Part shown: positions 45,468-57,540 of the stretch, piece by piece
Position numbering within the stretch: the first letter of the stretch is position 1
Layout of the letters: each line of letters begins with the position of its first letter
Origin: Dipteronia dyeriana
Taxonomy: Eukaryota > Streptophyta > Magnoliopsida > Sapindales > Sapindaceae
Direction of reading: 5' to 3'
NCBI GenBank assembly: GCA_032871835.1
Contig: CM065297.1
Coordinates: forward strand, 91,223,052-91,287,051
DNA length: 64,000 nucleotides
Made by a program: the position numbers and the translations under genes
Notes under the pieces: model-generated
The model's database searches: none
Told to the model about the DNA's origin: nothing
The model's input: only the letters and a program-made list of their open reading frames with translations

Positions 45468-47000
45468 TGACAAGTGTCATTTTGTATATGTAAAAGAGCT
45501 TGTCAAATAAAATTTATAAATCCCAAAATGCTTTCAAAATTGCTTTGTAAAAACAATATAACTGTAAGTCGGGTATCGCCCACATGGATCGAGTAGATAG
45601 CTATGGCTAAATTAAACTCTAGTACTAAAAAGCAATAAAATAAAAGTAATTATTTGTTTGGGAAATTAAAAGCTAGACATGCAACTAACAACAAAAATAA
45701 TCTAATAAAACTAATGCTATTGACAATATGGAATGATTTGATAAGATGTGGCAATGGGATGGGAAATGATGCAATCAGTACACAAACGATAATCCATTTA
45801 ACCTTTACAAAGCTATCCGATTATTAAGGGCTAATCTACCGTTAGGGGTGAATTTAGTCAACAATGCTCACTCGTGACTACCAGGTTAGTTTTGGAGATT
45901 TGGAGACTCTTATCACATCAACTCTCTACAACACAACTACTTGGTTGATCTATGAGAGAATCACTCTTTAAGCTTAGTTTGTTTCTAATGGTTAGGGATG
46001 GCTTGGAAGGACATATTCACAATCGATCCCTTTCTATTGGAACCGAAATGCATTGGAATGGTATATTCACTACACATCCATTCCATTCAATTTAGCTAGT
46101 TTAACACCTTAAAAGTGGGTATCTAACTTGACTTGAGAGATGGCATATTTACTCAATCCAAGAAGGTGTATAAAGATATTTTAAAAACTCAAAAGAAACT
46201 GATTTAATCAAGAACCAAGATAAGATATATCTACTAAATTCAAGAAGTAATCAATTGAGTTAAAAACAGTGAATGAAACTTAATAATCAAATAATAAGAA
46301 TATAGTGAATTACCCATAGTTCATAAGTTCATAAACTACTCCCACTAGGGGATTTGTTACCCATCATAAAATTACAATTAAAAGATAAAAGAGACAAGAT
46401 AGAGATTAAACCCACGAAGCATTGATGATCTCTCTAACCACCTAGCTCTTATTTTACTCCAAATTGTGCAAAGGTTAAGTTCCTTGAGTGTTATTGGGTT
46501 CTAGGTTGAGAGTTTGGTGGAAATGAATGACAAATGAAGTGATTTGGTGAAGGTTTGGTGGAGGAATGATTTGGATTTGTGGGAGAGGATGTTCTTAGAT
46601 CTGGAGAGGGAAAATTTAATGGAATGATTTGGATTTGTGGGAGAGGATGTTCTTAGATCTATGAAAGATTTGGATTTGTGAGAGAGGATGTTCTCACACA
46701 CAAGTCCTTAAACAGGATTCCCAAAATAGGTCTGATTTGTTGATGTGGAAAGTTCTAACAAATGTAGTGTGTTGCTATAGTGCGGGTAAGGTATCTGCTC
46801 AGTGACTCTTCAGCAATCAGCTTCCTAGTTTCTAGAATTTACAGTCACGAATTCCACTCAAAGCCACTAAAAGGAAACTCGTATAGTCACGAATCCCACA
46901 CTTAAAATGCCCTTATATCGCGAACTATTCAATCCCACACCTTAAGCATAATTTGGTTCAACTTTGATCTCACGTGGAGTCACTCTCTTCATTCCGCTCT
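45468..47000 (-). repeat. E10 LTR (gypsy), right edge uncertain
   Basis: Its sense-strand 3' end reads AATGACACTTGTCA at 45468, like the E2 LTR end, and the U5-like part shares 'gtaacaaat..cactaggggg' phrases with E12 (54450-54480). No primer site lies to the left, so it is a 3' LTR or solo LTR. E7 gag is the left flank. I could not find the 5' edge; 47000 is a guess from the length of related LTRs. Confidence 0.6.
46563..46698. repeat. Tandem repeat in the E10 LTR
   Basis: Three copies of a 40-bp core 'gatttggatttgtgggagag..gttctta' spaced 58 and 46 bp apart. Confidence 0.8.
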
Positions 47001-49285
47001 GAATCCTAAGTTCACACTCATGCAAGGTATACAAGGATAGAATTTATGCATAACAGTCAGTCTAATGTATTGCATACAATGACTATTGAAAGACTGCCAA
47101 TGTCTATGGAATAGCCTAAGAACGAACCACTATGCCATGAACGTTGAAGATCAAGCTTCCATAAAAATTTCCATTCAATACTCATCAGGGATCAAAAATT
47201 TCTTTTCTCTTTTGTTGTAACATGGTCTTGGGTTTAGATGTGGTAAACAAAAGAAATAGGGAAATTTGAGTTCAAAGATCACCAATCATGCTCAAACATA
47301 CTCAACCACCCTATAATAGGCTCTACTAAATAACAATGTACACACTAGCGTATAGGCATCACTTTAACACACACTTGTGCTTCACAATTGTACTCTATTT
47401 TGTGAGTACTTTACATTAACATTTCTAAGCCCTTTACTTTCTCCCCTCTTTTTTTTTTTTACTTTGCATTTGCCTTTTCTTTTTGCATTGATTTTTCCTT
47501 CTTTGCATTTTCTTTATCTTCTGCTTTTTTTTTTTGCACAATTACAATCGACAAATTGACAATTCAACTCTAAGTGCAAATTTTAAAACTTTTACATTTT
47601 GAGCCCATATTAGCACATTTACATAATTGCCTAAGTACACTCTATATAACATGAGATCTCACACCTTCCAACAACACAACACAACACAATAGACACAACT
47701 TACGTGATAGGCAAATAAAAGGTTTGGTTTGTGTTGGTTCATTGTGTTTCCAAGTGAAGGGTAAGTGTTTGGCCTAAAACTTAGCTTTGGAGCGCACATA
47801 AGGAATTATGAATGTGTTTAGGTTGTATAAGTAGCTAATTTCACACATTGACTAAGATCATTTCAACCATTTGTCTACCAAGGGAACGAATGCATATAAC
47901 TAGCAATCCACTATATATGTATGATGCATTTAATGTCATATGGCATGTGATGAATATGACGAGAAAATTGTTTCAAGAATAGAAAAAATTGTAACTCAAA
48001 TGCGCTTTTTAATAGATTTGTGTTTATGAACTCACGGGTATTCTCCACTATTAGAAGAAGGTGCAAGAACACCAAGTCCCCTCAACTTAAGCACAAAAGG
48101 GATGGGACTAGCCCATGACCAGCAAGTGAGATCCAAGAGTGACAACTAGCTGCTACACAAGCTCAAAGTACAAACACATACTCGTCAAAAGCATACACTC
48201 AAGGCGTCACACCCAAGCTAGTTGAAACTTAAAATTTCTGGCTAATGCAACAAATCTTAAAATTTTGGACCAAAAGCTATTCAAAAAGGCAAAAACTGAT
48301 GCAAAAACAAAAAGACGACTCAATATGGCATATACACCCCAAAACCAAAACTCAACATTGTTCTCGATATTGAAAATAGGAGAGCTCAACCTAGCGCTGT
48401 ACACCTAACAAGACACAAAACCAGCCTAGGCACTAGTTATGCACAATCATTGCCCATAAAAATAGAAGGCTCAAAACTAGGCTTAACATAAATAGGCAAT
48501 ACGATGCAATAATGACTTATAGCACAAGCACCTATATTGATTCTCAAAACCAACATCATGCATTCATTCAAACAAAATTGACGAAATGGGGGAAAAAAAA
48601 CCCCCAAACTAAATCTAGCTATATGCATGGGTACAACTATCCCAACAGTGAGGAAAAATCCTCAAACCGAACAGGGCTATATACATGCAATTAAAAGTAT
48701 ACATTCACACTCACATTAAAAGTGTACACTCACATTCTAGAAATAATAAACCAATACAATTCAAAGTTTTAATAAAAAATGTTATCAATATGCACCAATA
48801 ATAACTAGAAAACCCATCCACAAAAGATATCAACAAATAAATTTGTTCCTCAACAAAATTGCTAATCATTCATAAAACTATGAACAATAGCATTCATCAA
48901 CATTACTCAATTAAACACTAAGACAAAATGGTAGAAATTCCCTCTATGAAGATAAGGCCATTTGCTCTTTTTATGAGCACTATTGGTTTGTTTGTCCCTC
49001 CAAGACTTGCAAGTTGTTGGTATTTCTTCCCAAAAGATGAAGAGCCTTCTTTAAGCACAACATCTACCAAAATTTCATCTACCACAAATAAAAAGATATT
49101 AACAATGAAATCAACCAAGTTAAGTCCAATAATCTAAAACCAACCAACTCCACCAAACTAGCAAATCTATAAAGAATAGGCTAAAGCAAGAATGAAGTAC
49201 CGAAAGTAAAATAACTCGCAAAATACTACTAGGATAAAAATATTTCCACAAATATGGCAAGAATAAAGGTGATGAATGGTAAAGA
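47001..49285 (-). other. E10 3' internal region
   Basis: About 2.3 kb with no recognisable coding domain. T-rich run at 47448-47540 (T12 at 47451). The short frame at 48918-49118 has no known motif. It fits the long non-coding tail between the env-position ORF and 3' LTR of Athila-like elements. Confidence 0.45.
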
Positions 49286-50586
49286 TCACTCCTTATCTGA
49301 AGACTCAGTTTCGTCATCCTTAGCTTGGGCCTTTCCAATGACTTTAATCTCGACTCTTGCTCTCGCTTCAACTTCCTTCCTTGATATCTCTTTTGTTTCC
49401 CGAAGCTTTGCTACATATTGATCAAACATTGGTCCTGCGGTAGGGAATGATAATGGTGCAATCCTCTTCTTTTTCCTCACATATGGGGCTAGTCTGAGAT
49501 CCTCGCGCACGCCAATGATATTAGTCTGGAGGTTCTCAATGTTGTCTAAGGTACCTATACAAAAATTGATGAAGGTTGAGCTCATAGTGTTCATGGATGT
49601 ATGAAGGCTTGTCATTCTTGAAATAAATGTCTGCTATGGCATTGCAAATTAATCAGTAGCAACTGGAACTGGGACCTCATGCACAGAAACCCCATACTCT
49701 GACTCAAAATCCATGTCCTTAGGATCCTCCTGTTATGGCCTGCCTGAACTTGCCTTGCTCTATCCGTTTTCTTTCCTATTTTCTTTCCCATTTTCCTCTT
49801 TCTACTGGTAAGGTCTAAGTCAATTACCAAGTTAGACTAGGTATAACTTCCAATATATATCAAAAGCCACTTAAACGGATCATTCCCAAAATCAACACAT
49901 GTCCGTCTATAAAATTCTATTCATAAGCAAAGGAATATGAGATGATGCTTGTCAATCCTCATGCATCCCATAGCAAGGATATCCCACTTTAATAGGAGAC
50001 CAACTTTAATGACATGATCATTCTAGATGTAATGCAGAACGGTGGCCACTTCAAAAGAAATTATGGTTCTGTTTAACCATGGCCTAAGTGAGTGAGAGAT
50101 TAATACATTCCGTAGGCCGAGTTCAATCTTCAGGTTAGTGTGCTTGATATGATATACAGGGGCCACCCAGAACTCTATAGGAGTGTCACTAATTTTTTTA
50201 GCAAAGTCCATGTTTTGCTTGAAAAAGATATCATTCCTTGTGACACCTTCTCCGATTCCATCTAACAATTCCTGATCATTTGGAAGCTCGGTCCTAAAGT
50301 ACCTATTGACATTGTTAATGTTCATCTGAACCTCCAATCCTCGAACCATCACTAGGGTAACTCTCTAGAAGTTATCAGACACTATTCTGATATATAATAA
50401 TTCTTCTACTTTTCTCTTGCAATATCCAACAAGGGTGCTAACAAAGCTCTACCACCCACTTTTCTCTACAGTTTCAGGAATTGGGGTGCTTCCCAACTCT
50501 TCCAAATCAAATTATTTCCTCAACTATTGTCCCCCTTCTAAAATACTCCAAATGGTGAGAGAAATATTCATTCAGTACGCATTGGG
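49286..50586 (-). pseudogene. E10 ORF in env position, main part, plant-transposon-protein-like
   Basis: The minus-strand frame 50023-50352 reads 'MVRGLEVQMNINNVNRYF', 'PIEFWVAPVYHIKHTN' and 'WLNRTIISFEVATVL', the same order of motifs as the E4 extra ORF ('FRVNPVNINKFLG', 'FWHLFICTNI', 'INLRDLLMFYLDNAAF'). Before it, 'TLVGYCKRKVEELLYIR' is in the same sense. Frames 49612-49830 and 49286-49615 form a basic then acidic C-terminal tail ('RKRKMGKKIGKK', 'DDETESSDKE'). There are several stops and frameshifts. The N-terminus lies beyond E11 at 53014-53118. Assigned by motif pattern only; Athila ORF1 is the other candidate name. Confidence 0.65.
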
Positions 50587-52223
50587 TGTTGAAATTATGC
50601 TCGATAGGAAGAGTGTAACAATGTATTTGATAATCTTTTCATATTAATAAAAGTGATTTCTAGTTTAACAAATCTTATAGCATTTATAGTTTAATTATTA
50701 TAATTGTCAAAAGTAAATAATCATAAGGTCAAAAGACTTTGAGAAAAGAAGAATCGTTCATACATCTGGATATGTATGAGGTAGACACAATTCTTTAGTT
50801 AGTCTTGAATAATATTAACAACTTAAGATAAAAGGTTGGGCTCCTTTATCTTGTTAAAGTTGTAGATTCTTTTGCTAGAATTTGAATGGGATCAAATGTG
50901 TTATGATGAGTTTAAAATCATCAAAGTGTGGTGTCTTTAGGTAAAAGAATCTAGTGTACTGGGTGCATTGAATTGGATCAAATTGAAATACTTTATCTAG
51001 AACCGTCAATGGATAAAAGTTTTTCATTTAAAGAAAATCAGAGAGTCTATCTCAATCATGAGATAAATGATGGACTTATGGTTACAAGTGTTATCATTTG
51101 AGCTATCAATGAGTATGATTATATAGCATAGTCTATCCTCGATAGTTTGGTATTTTTCATTTGTTAATCGATAGAGGATTTCATTTATAGATATGGACAT
51201 CGTGGCTCCATTTATTTAATGAAAGTAGAATATCATCATATGGATGTTTTGAGGTATTGGATATTAAATCTTAAATTAAGTTTTCAATAGTGTCTATTGA
51301 AACATGGCTTCTGGACAAGTCAAGATATCCAAGTTCAAAATGTTGTCATATGAGCAAATATGGTAACTTGGAGAGCTATAGGCGGTCTATGAGCTCTTGG
51401 CGATTACTGATATTCTTCACGAGGGTACACTTTCTCCATTAAGATTGTCTAGGGTATGAATGAGGAATATTAACTTATTCTGTCTTTATTTAAGAGTTCA
51501 ATTTTAGGTCTTTAGTGGAATGAACTAAAATTAATAGATCGGACCTAAGTGAATCATTTGTTGATTGTGATTGGGTTGTGTCTATTGGTGCTTAAATTTA
51601 GATAGCCTGCCAAGATCCCCAATCCATACGAACTTGTATGGATCACTTGATATATTCTACCGGACCAATTTAGGGTTCCATCTAGAATTGTATTGAGGCA
51701 TGTGGACTTGTTTCTTTTTGTAAGAATGGGTCTAGTTCATATGTGGACTTTTTATTAAGGTCTAATGGATTTAATAAAATAAGAAAAATAATATATATTC
51801 CTATATATTGTTATAGGCGGCAAGGCTAATGTATAAAAGCCTAAATATATTATTTATTTTTTTATTATTTAATTCAATGGAAATTAATTAATTATTTTAT
51901 TAAAAGTCAAAATCTTTTTCCTAATAGGAGATGGTCTCCTAATATTATATTATTGTTAGTAGTATAATTAATATTAAAGATTATATTTTGATAAGTAAAT
52001 AAATAATATGAATTATTTATCAAGTCAAATTAGAAAATCTTTAATATGGTTACAAATACACTATTGGGTTGGATTAGGAGTCTTTGTGTAGGATAGAATT
52101 CCTTTTCAAAAAGGATTCTTAACCACCAAATAAATCCACATAAGGAAAGGATTCTTAACTACCAAGTAAGTCCTTAAGAAAAGATTAAGTCTCCTAATTG
52201 AATTCTATAAAGAATTCAGCCAG

Positions 52224-52276
<53 letters not shown>

Positions 52277-53013
52277 AGAGGATAGAATTCCTTTTAGAAA
52301 TGGATTCTTAACTACCAAATAAATCCACCTAAGGAAAGGATTATTGCCAACCAAATAAATCATTCTTAAGAGAGGATTTATGATCCTATATATATGTTTG
52401 GAAATTCGGCCAGCCCTTAGAAATTGCAAGAGTGATTTTCGGCCAGCCCTAGTTTTTCCAAGAGAAGAATTCGGTCACCATAGAATTTTGAGGGAGAAAA
52501 ATTTAGTTTTTGCTCTAGACAAAATTCAAACAACTCAAATAAATAGCGTGTGATTGGGGAAAGAAGAAAAGGAAGAAAGAACGTTTAGTTTTCGATAGTA
52601 CACTAGCTGCCTTTACATCAAAAGGTTTTGTGTACAACATTGAATCAAGGTTCACGCGAGTTTCAATCAAATTGATTGATAATTCACAAGTAACCTAATG
52701 TTCTTTGTTGTCTTCTTGGAGGATAATTGTAACTAACAAAGAAAAATATTTTTTTTGTTTCCATCCTCAGGTATACAATTTAAAGAAAGGAAGCTCACAC
52801 TCCTAGGTGATTCACGTTCATGATTGGATTTGAAGATCTTACGGATTCAGTCCGGTGCTTGTTCAATCTTCATGAGAAAAATGTACGACACTTTTTATAT
52901 ACATCAATTAATCTAGGGTTAAGGTTCTTGTTATTAAAAAAGGGAAAAAAATTATTTATACCGAAACCCTATTTTTTTTCTTCACGCTTCCGCTGCATGG
53001 GTTTTTCCCTACA
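50587..53013 (+). mobile_element. E11: solo LTR of a Tork/TAR-like copia element
   Basis: 2427 bp from TGTTGAAATTATGCTC to TTTCCCTACA, matching E8 and E15 LTRs. The flanks are TTGGG (50582-50586) and TTAGG (53014-53018), a TSD with one mismatch, and neither a primer site nor a polypurine tract is adjacent. It splits the E10 ORF. Recombination between two LTRs is the usual origin. Confidence 0.85.
52090..52415 (+). repeat. Duplicated promoter segment and (TA)n in E11
   Basis: A segment starting 'aggatagaattccttt' at 52090 recurs at 52279. Each copy carries 'aaggattcttaac', 'aaataaatccac' and a TATA-rich end followed by 'ggccagc' or similar. A (TA)n run (52225-52266) lies between. The E15 LTR shows the same duplication at 60300-60600. 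Confidence 0.8.
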
Positions 53014-53118
53014 TTAGGGTATTGGAGGAGTCTTGGACTTCTTTTTCTTTCGGCCACTCACCCTGAGTTTCTTTGTCAATGCCTTGGTTCTTATTATCAT
53101 CTGCAAAGAAGACATCTT
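53014..53118 (-). pseudogene. E10 env-position ORF, N-terminus
   Basis: Minus strand from an ATG at about 53118: 'MSSLQMIIRTKALTKKL' then 'GRKKKKSKTPP', a basic nuclear-localisation-like start. The frame is cut by the E11 insertion at 53014 and continues at 50586. Interrupted ORFs of this family commonly start with a basic tract, as in E4. Confidence 0.6.
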
Positions 53119-53723
53119 ATTCTAGGGATAAATGACAACCAAAAGTAATCATGTAAACTCCTATAAACATAAAGATCGAGAAAATAATGATCAAGTTCAA
53201 GTGCCTAGTGTACGGGTATAGCGTGAGTATGGTGCCCGCGCATGACCCCTGTAAATCCCTAGATTTCAGTCTTGAAGCATGACATGGAAGAGTTGCCAAA
53301 GGGTTTCATAATCAAATTCTCAAGCATCTCAATATTCCACACTCATCAATTAAGCCAAAAAAATCATCAAAATTCGAACCCTCGAATTAGAATCTTAGCA
53401 TAACCATAGGCAATTCTTTGTTCTAAATAACTCTAAAACACAACAACATGCATCTATCCATCATACCCAACATATATTCATGAAAATCGAACAAAAATAT
53501 TGCAGAATTTATGGCTATGTTAAGAAGTTAGGGCTCATGCATATGATAGAAGTTGTTGGAGAGAAAGAGAGATAAAGTTTAAGGATTGAAAAAATGTTTA
53601 AACAAGAATAAGCAGACAAAACATACCATTTGTTCTTGAAACATAAGCATGATGAACAAGTTTTTACCTTTGGAACATGAGGAAAGAGTGAAATTTCATT
53701 TTGAGCTCGTGGTAGGGCTCACT
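53119..53723 (-). other. Unassigned stretch between the E10 ORF and E12
   Basis: No ORF or family match. It contains 'gtgtacgggtatagcg' and 'ggtgcccgcgcatgacccc' (53204-53250), words typical of the LTR U3 blocks elsewhere in this window, so part may be an older LTR remnant. Otherwise upstream E10 sequence. Confidence 0.4.
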
Positions 53724-55279
53724 TGAAAGTGATGTGTGTATTTATATATGATCGTGCCAAAATTGTTATACATTTTGGCCCTCATATCCTTATTCTTTGT
53801 CTCGTTTTCACGTGATTTTATGTGTTTCTTTTGGCTTTTTCGTTACAATTGCAAGCATTAGGTGAAAAACAAATAATAGAGTCGAAAATGACAAAATGGT
53901 GCAGAAAAAGGGAGAAAGAAGGTCTTAGTGCAATGGTACCTTACCCGTGCACTATCCATGCACTGAAGTATGGAAATATAGGAAGACCGTACAACAATCC
54001 AAACCAAGGAGCAGATCAGACATGAAGTCGTTAGTGCACATGTATTGCATGGGTACTAACCTATGCACAACCTGTGCATATTGCCCAAACCAGCAAGCAA
54101 GAAGAAGAAAGCATGGGTATAGCATGATTCCTTTACCCATGCACAACCCGTTCCCTTTGTGCATCAGGTGCTGCCAAATTAGCAAAATCAGATCCAATTT
54201 AGAACAAATATCAATATATTGGATTCTAATTATTCCCACACGTCCATACACCATTTATGTCACACTTTTTCTCTCTCTAGATCTAAAAATCATTTTCTCT
54301 CCCAAATCATCCAAAACACACACATCAACTTCATCTTTTATCTACTCACAAGTGCTTAGGAGATTGGAATTCAAGCTTTAAGGAAGGAGAACCTCTCTAT
54401 GGATCTACTCTCACTCTCTTCTCTTAAAGATTTGTTTGTATTTAGCATGAGTAACAAATCACCCACAAGGGGGTTGATGTGATTCATTTGTGAACTTTGG
54501 GTATTGTAGTGAATTAAAACAATGAATGAAACATATTCAAGGATAATTTGTCTTAGGTTGTACCCTTCTCTCTTTGCAAATTGTTTATGAAATTATGAGA
54601 GTAGAGAATTTGGTATACCCCCTAGTTGATTCTCTTGAGCTCATCTAAAAGAAAGGATTGAACAAGAGAACCTTTCTTAAGTGAAATATGGAAATATTAA
54701 TCTTATCTCTATCTAATCTCAAAAGGGTAACTAATTCTATACCCTCTTGGTTGGTTGCTTGTGAGATTTTCGGCACCGATGCTATACTCTCTAGGTTGGT
54801 TATTTTATAAAGAGAATAGTCCTTTATTTTGATATATATACATTCGTAAACAATCACTTGTGGGTGGCCAATACTATATCCTCTAGATTGAAAACTTATA
54901 CGGTATATACAACCAATTCTATACCCTCTAGATTGATTACAATAGTTTAATATACATTTATGAGAATTCTTAATTTATCCATTGTTTGCATTTTGGATCC
55001 ATCGACCTCTTAGTCAATTTACCATCCATTTTCATCTTTAATCTTAATGCATTCTCATTAGTTTAAACTTAGTTTTCATTTTAATTAATTTCTAATCAGT
55101 AACCATTTCAATTTACTTTTATTTCATTCATTACTACAGTAACGATTTGATCATAACTACATCTTAATCTATGTGGACGATACCTTAACTTGCCACGATA
55201 ATTGTTCAATACATTTGAGTCCACAGTTGCGGCTTTATAACTTTTGTTTTGATATTGCATAAATGGAAAATACATGTCA
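53724..55279 (+). repeat. E12 5' LTR
   Basis: Aligns with the E2 LTR on the other strand: TGATCGTGCCAAAATTG at 53749, GC-rich block at 53930-54180, the 'accctct.ggttgg' phrases at 54600-54960, and the end TGTCA at 55279. The start is either TGAAAGTGATG at 53724 or the TGATCG at 53749. Confidence 0.82.
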
Positions 55280-55283
55280 AAAA

Positions 55284-55301
55284 TGGCACCGTTGCCGGGG
55301 A
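55284..55301 (+). promoter_or_regulatory. E12 primer-binding site (Asp-tRNA type)
   Basis: TGGCACCGTTGCCGGGGA, one change from the Asp-tRNA complement used by Athila-like elements. Better kept than in E2. Confidence 0.92.
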
Positions 55302-55500
55302 TCGGTGTATATAGTTGTGATTAGATAATGCTTTAGTTTGTTGTTTATTGTTTTAGTTTTTTTTACCTTATGGGTGTTTGTGTTATGAAATTTTCAAGTG
55401 TTGAGGTTTATGCACGATAGGCGTTCACTTTGAGGAAAAAAATTTCCAGCTCAAGACAACATTAACCGGATTGGAAGGATTTTCAGATAGTTTGGAAGAA

Positions 55501-57287
55501 TGTAGAAACCTCAGTTTACCGATCGCGCAGCGGAAGCAAGTTTTTAAAATTTGTATTTCATAAATAATGCAATCAATAAACCCTTGGATCTAATTTTTCG
55601 AAACAGAAAAACAAGAATCAAAATCAAAATTAAAGAGAAGAGAAGAAATGATTTCTTCATACCTACGTAAGAGGCTTCTTCACTTTTATATATAAACTGC
55701 TCCTGGCTCAAACCACGCGATCTTCCTCGCTATCTCTCGGAACTGGCAATTGCATATGGACGTGTCATGGTACAAAGTAAAAAGAGGAGGATGAAAACGG
55801 AAGAAGAAGAATTTTTTTTCTTCTTGACCGAAAACCTTAGAGCTCTTCGAGGGTTCTTGTTTTTCTTTTATGTACGATTAAACTTTTTAATCTAATACTC
55901 TCTTTTGTTTTTGTCTGCTTTGTAAAACTTAGTTTTCAAAAATATATATATCTTTTTAACACAACTAATGATGTCTTTTTAATTTAAAACAAAATATTTA
56001 TTTTATTTTTAATAAAGGATATCATCTAATTTGAATTTAAACAATTTAAATTCAAAATTAATATTTAATTAAAATCAATCAATTAAACCAATCAAACTCA
56101 TCTTTTAAGATATCAAATATCTTTAAAGATATTGATTAATATTTTGTTTATTTGATTTGATTTGAATTCAAACTCTTTAAATTCAAAAAATTAAATATTT
56201 AATTTAATAAAATAAAATAATCATATTACCTTATTTTATTCAAAGTCAAATATCAACAAACATCATCCATCTAGTGATTAATAACATAATCAAATAATCT
56301 TATTATTTAATCACTATTTTTTTTATTAATTAAATAATCTAATTATTCAATTCATTCCCGAACAAATACGTGTCACTTTCGTAACACAATTAATTAGACA
56401 ATCCAATTAATTAATTGTGACCATTGTTACTTAAATCAATTGGGCTAATAAGAGGACCTAATGGACCCACAATATTTTGAGCTCCAATAATCCTTAGAAA
56501 TAATTAATTAAACTCTTTAATTAATGTTTCAAGATTATTAACTTTGGTGTTATTCCACTAAAAACCCGAAGCTGTACTCTCTCAACTTTAGACATTTTTA
56601 CACAAACCAGTATTACTCGGTGTCCATCGATATAACTATTGCATATGGTATGATCCTCCACAAGTAGTTCATAATTAGAGCTGAGTCATAATGTCTGTTA
56701 TACCCCTCTAATTATATTTGTCTATTAAGTACCATTGATTCTCTAATGAATAATAAATCCTACATTCCTCACGGAATTATGAGAGCGCTCATATTGTTCA
56801 AGCCCCGAATCAACCCTTAAGGGAACTACCATATACTTCTCACAAGAAGGAGTGGATTCCACTATTGTGTATAGACCTTCCCAGTCACAAGCCAAACTAC
56901 AATCCCAACATACAGAGCATATTGATTAGGAATGCAACTTCGACCTCACCCATGGTACATCAAAGAATACGATCTAATCTGAAGGAGTCGATAAGACACT
57001 CAAGCTTAAGATCACCCTATATAGCCATCATTAGTTGATATATATGAATCTCATCGTTAAATGGATCTTAGTGAGAGATTCGTATAGATCATGGCCCAGT
57101 CCTATATGATCACATCATACAAGGTGTCTCCATTCTTATATCTCCATATGAATTATCCAAGATAGAATCATTGTACACTACAGAATGGACCGCAGTTGTA
57201 GATTAGCCATAAGTAAGTACCCAACTTTATTTGCTATCTAAGAACTCTTTAGATTACACGTATCTTTCTTTATCCATCTGAAGAGCC
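55501..57287 (-). repeat. E13 3' LTR, 5'-truncated
   Basis: The part at 57100-57280 matches the E14 LTR (57715-57865) in reverse. The stretch 55950-56400 is very AT-rich with 'aattcaaa' repeats. Ends CTACA at 55501. Confidence 0.75.
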
Positions 57288-57540
57288 AAACTTCAAGATC
57301 ACTCAAGAACTTGAAGAGCCAAACAGTCTCTTTAGTAGTTTCACAAGCTGCTACATATTCGGCTTCCATGATGGAGTCAACAATGTAAGATTTCATAATA
57401 ATTCTCCACACAATGGCTTCACCACCTAGGGTGAACACTGATCCAGACGTGGATTTCCTAGAATCCTTATCTAACTAAAAATTTGAATTCGTGTATCCCA
57501 ATGGGATCAAATCCTGTTCGGAATACACTAGCGTATAGTT
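57288..57540 (-). pseudogene. E13 RNase H fragment
   Basis: Copia RNase H: 'VFRTGFDPIGIHEF' in one frame, then 'SRKSTSGSVFTLGGEAIVW' and 'DSIMEAEYVAACETTKETVW', which keeps the catalytic Glu. After 'FLSDLEVWLF' the reading runs into LTR sequence. No upstream pol is present. Confidence 0.85.

Larger units (their letters stand above)
53724..55500 (+). mobile_element. E12: Athila/Tat-like gypsy element of the E2 family, cut by E13
   Basis: LTR 53724-55279, Asp-tRNA primer site, and about 200 bp of leader that match the E2 leader. It stops at 55500 where the LTR of E13 begins. Its 3' side is outside the window or lost. Confidence 0.8.
55501..57540 (-). mobile_element. E13: Tork/TAR-like copia remnant (RNase H plus 3' LTR)
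   Basis: Minus strand: RNase H piece 57540-57288 joined to an LTR that ends at 55501 in TTTCTACA after 'cttccgctgcgcg', like the E11 LTR end. The first 180 bp or so of the LTR, the polypurine tract and the RNase H C-terminus were deleted at about 57287. E14 begins at 57541. Confidence 0.8.

Noticed and set aside
48918..49118. 66-residue minus-strand ORF in E10
   Set aside because: No motif, and it lies in the non-coding tail downstream of the env-position ORF.
53947..54381. 144-residue plus-strand ORF
   Set aside because: It is inside the E12 LTR and has no family motif; the matching E2 LTR does not keep it.
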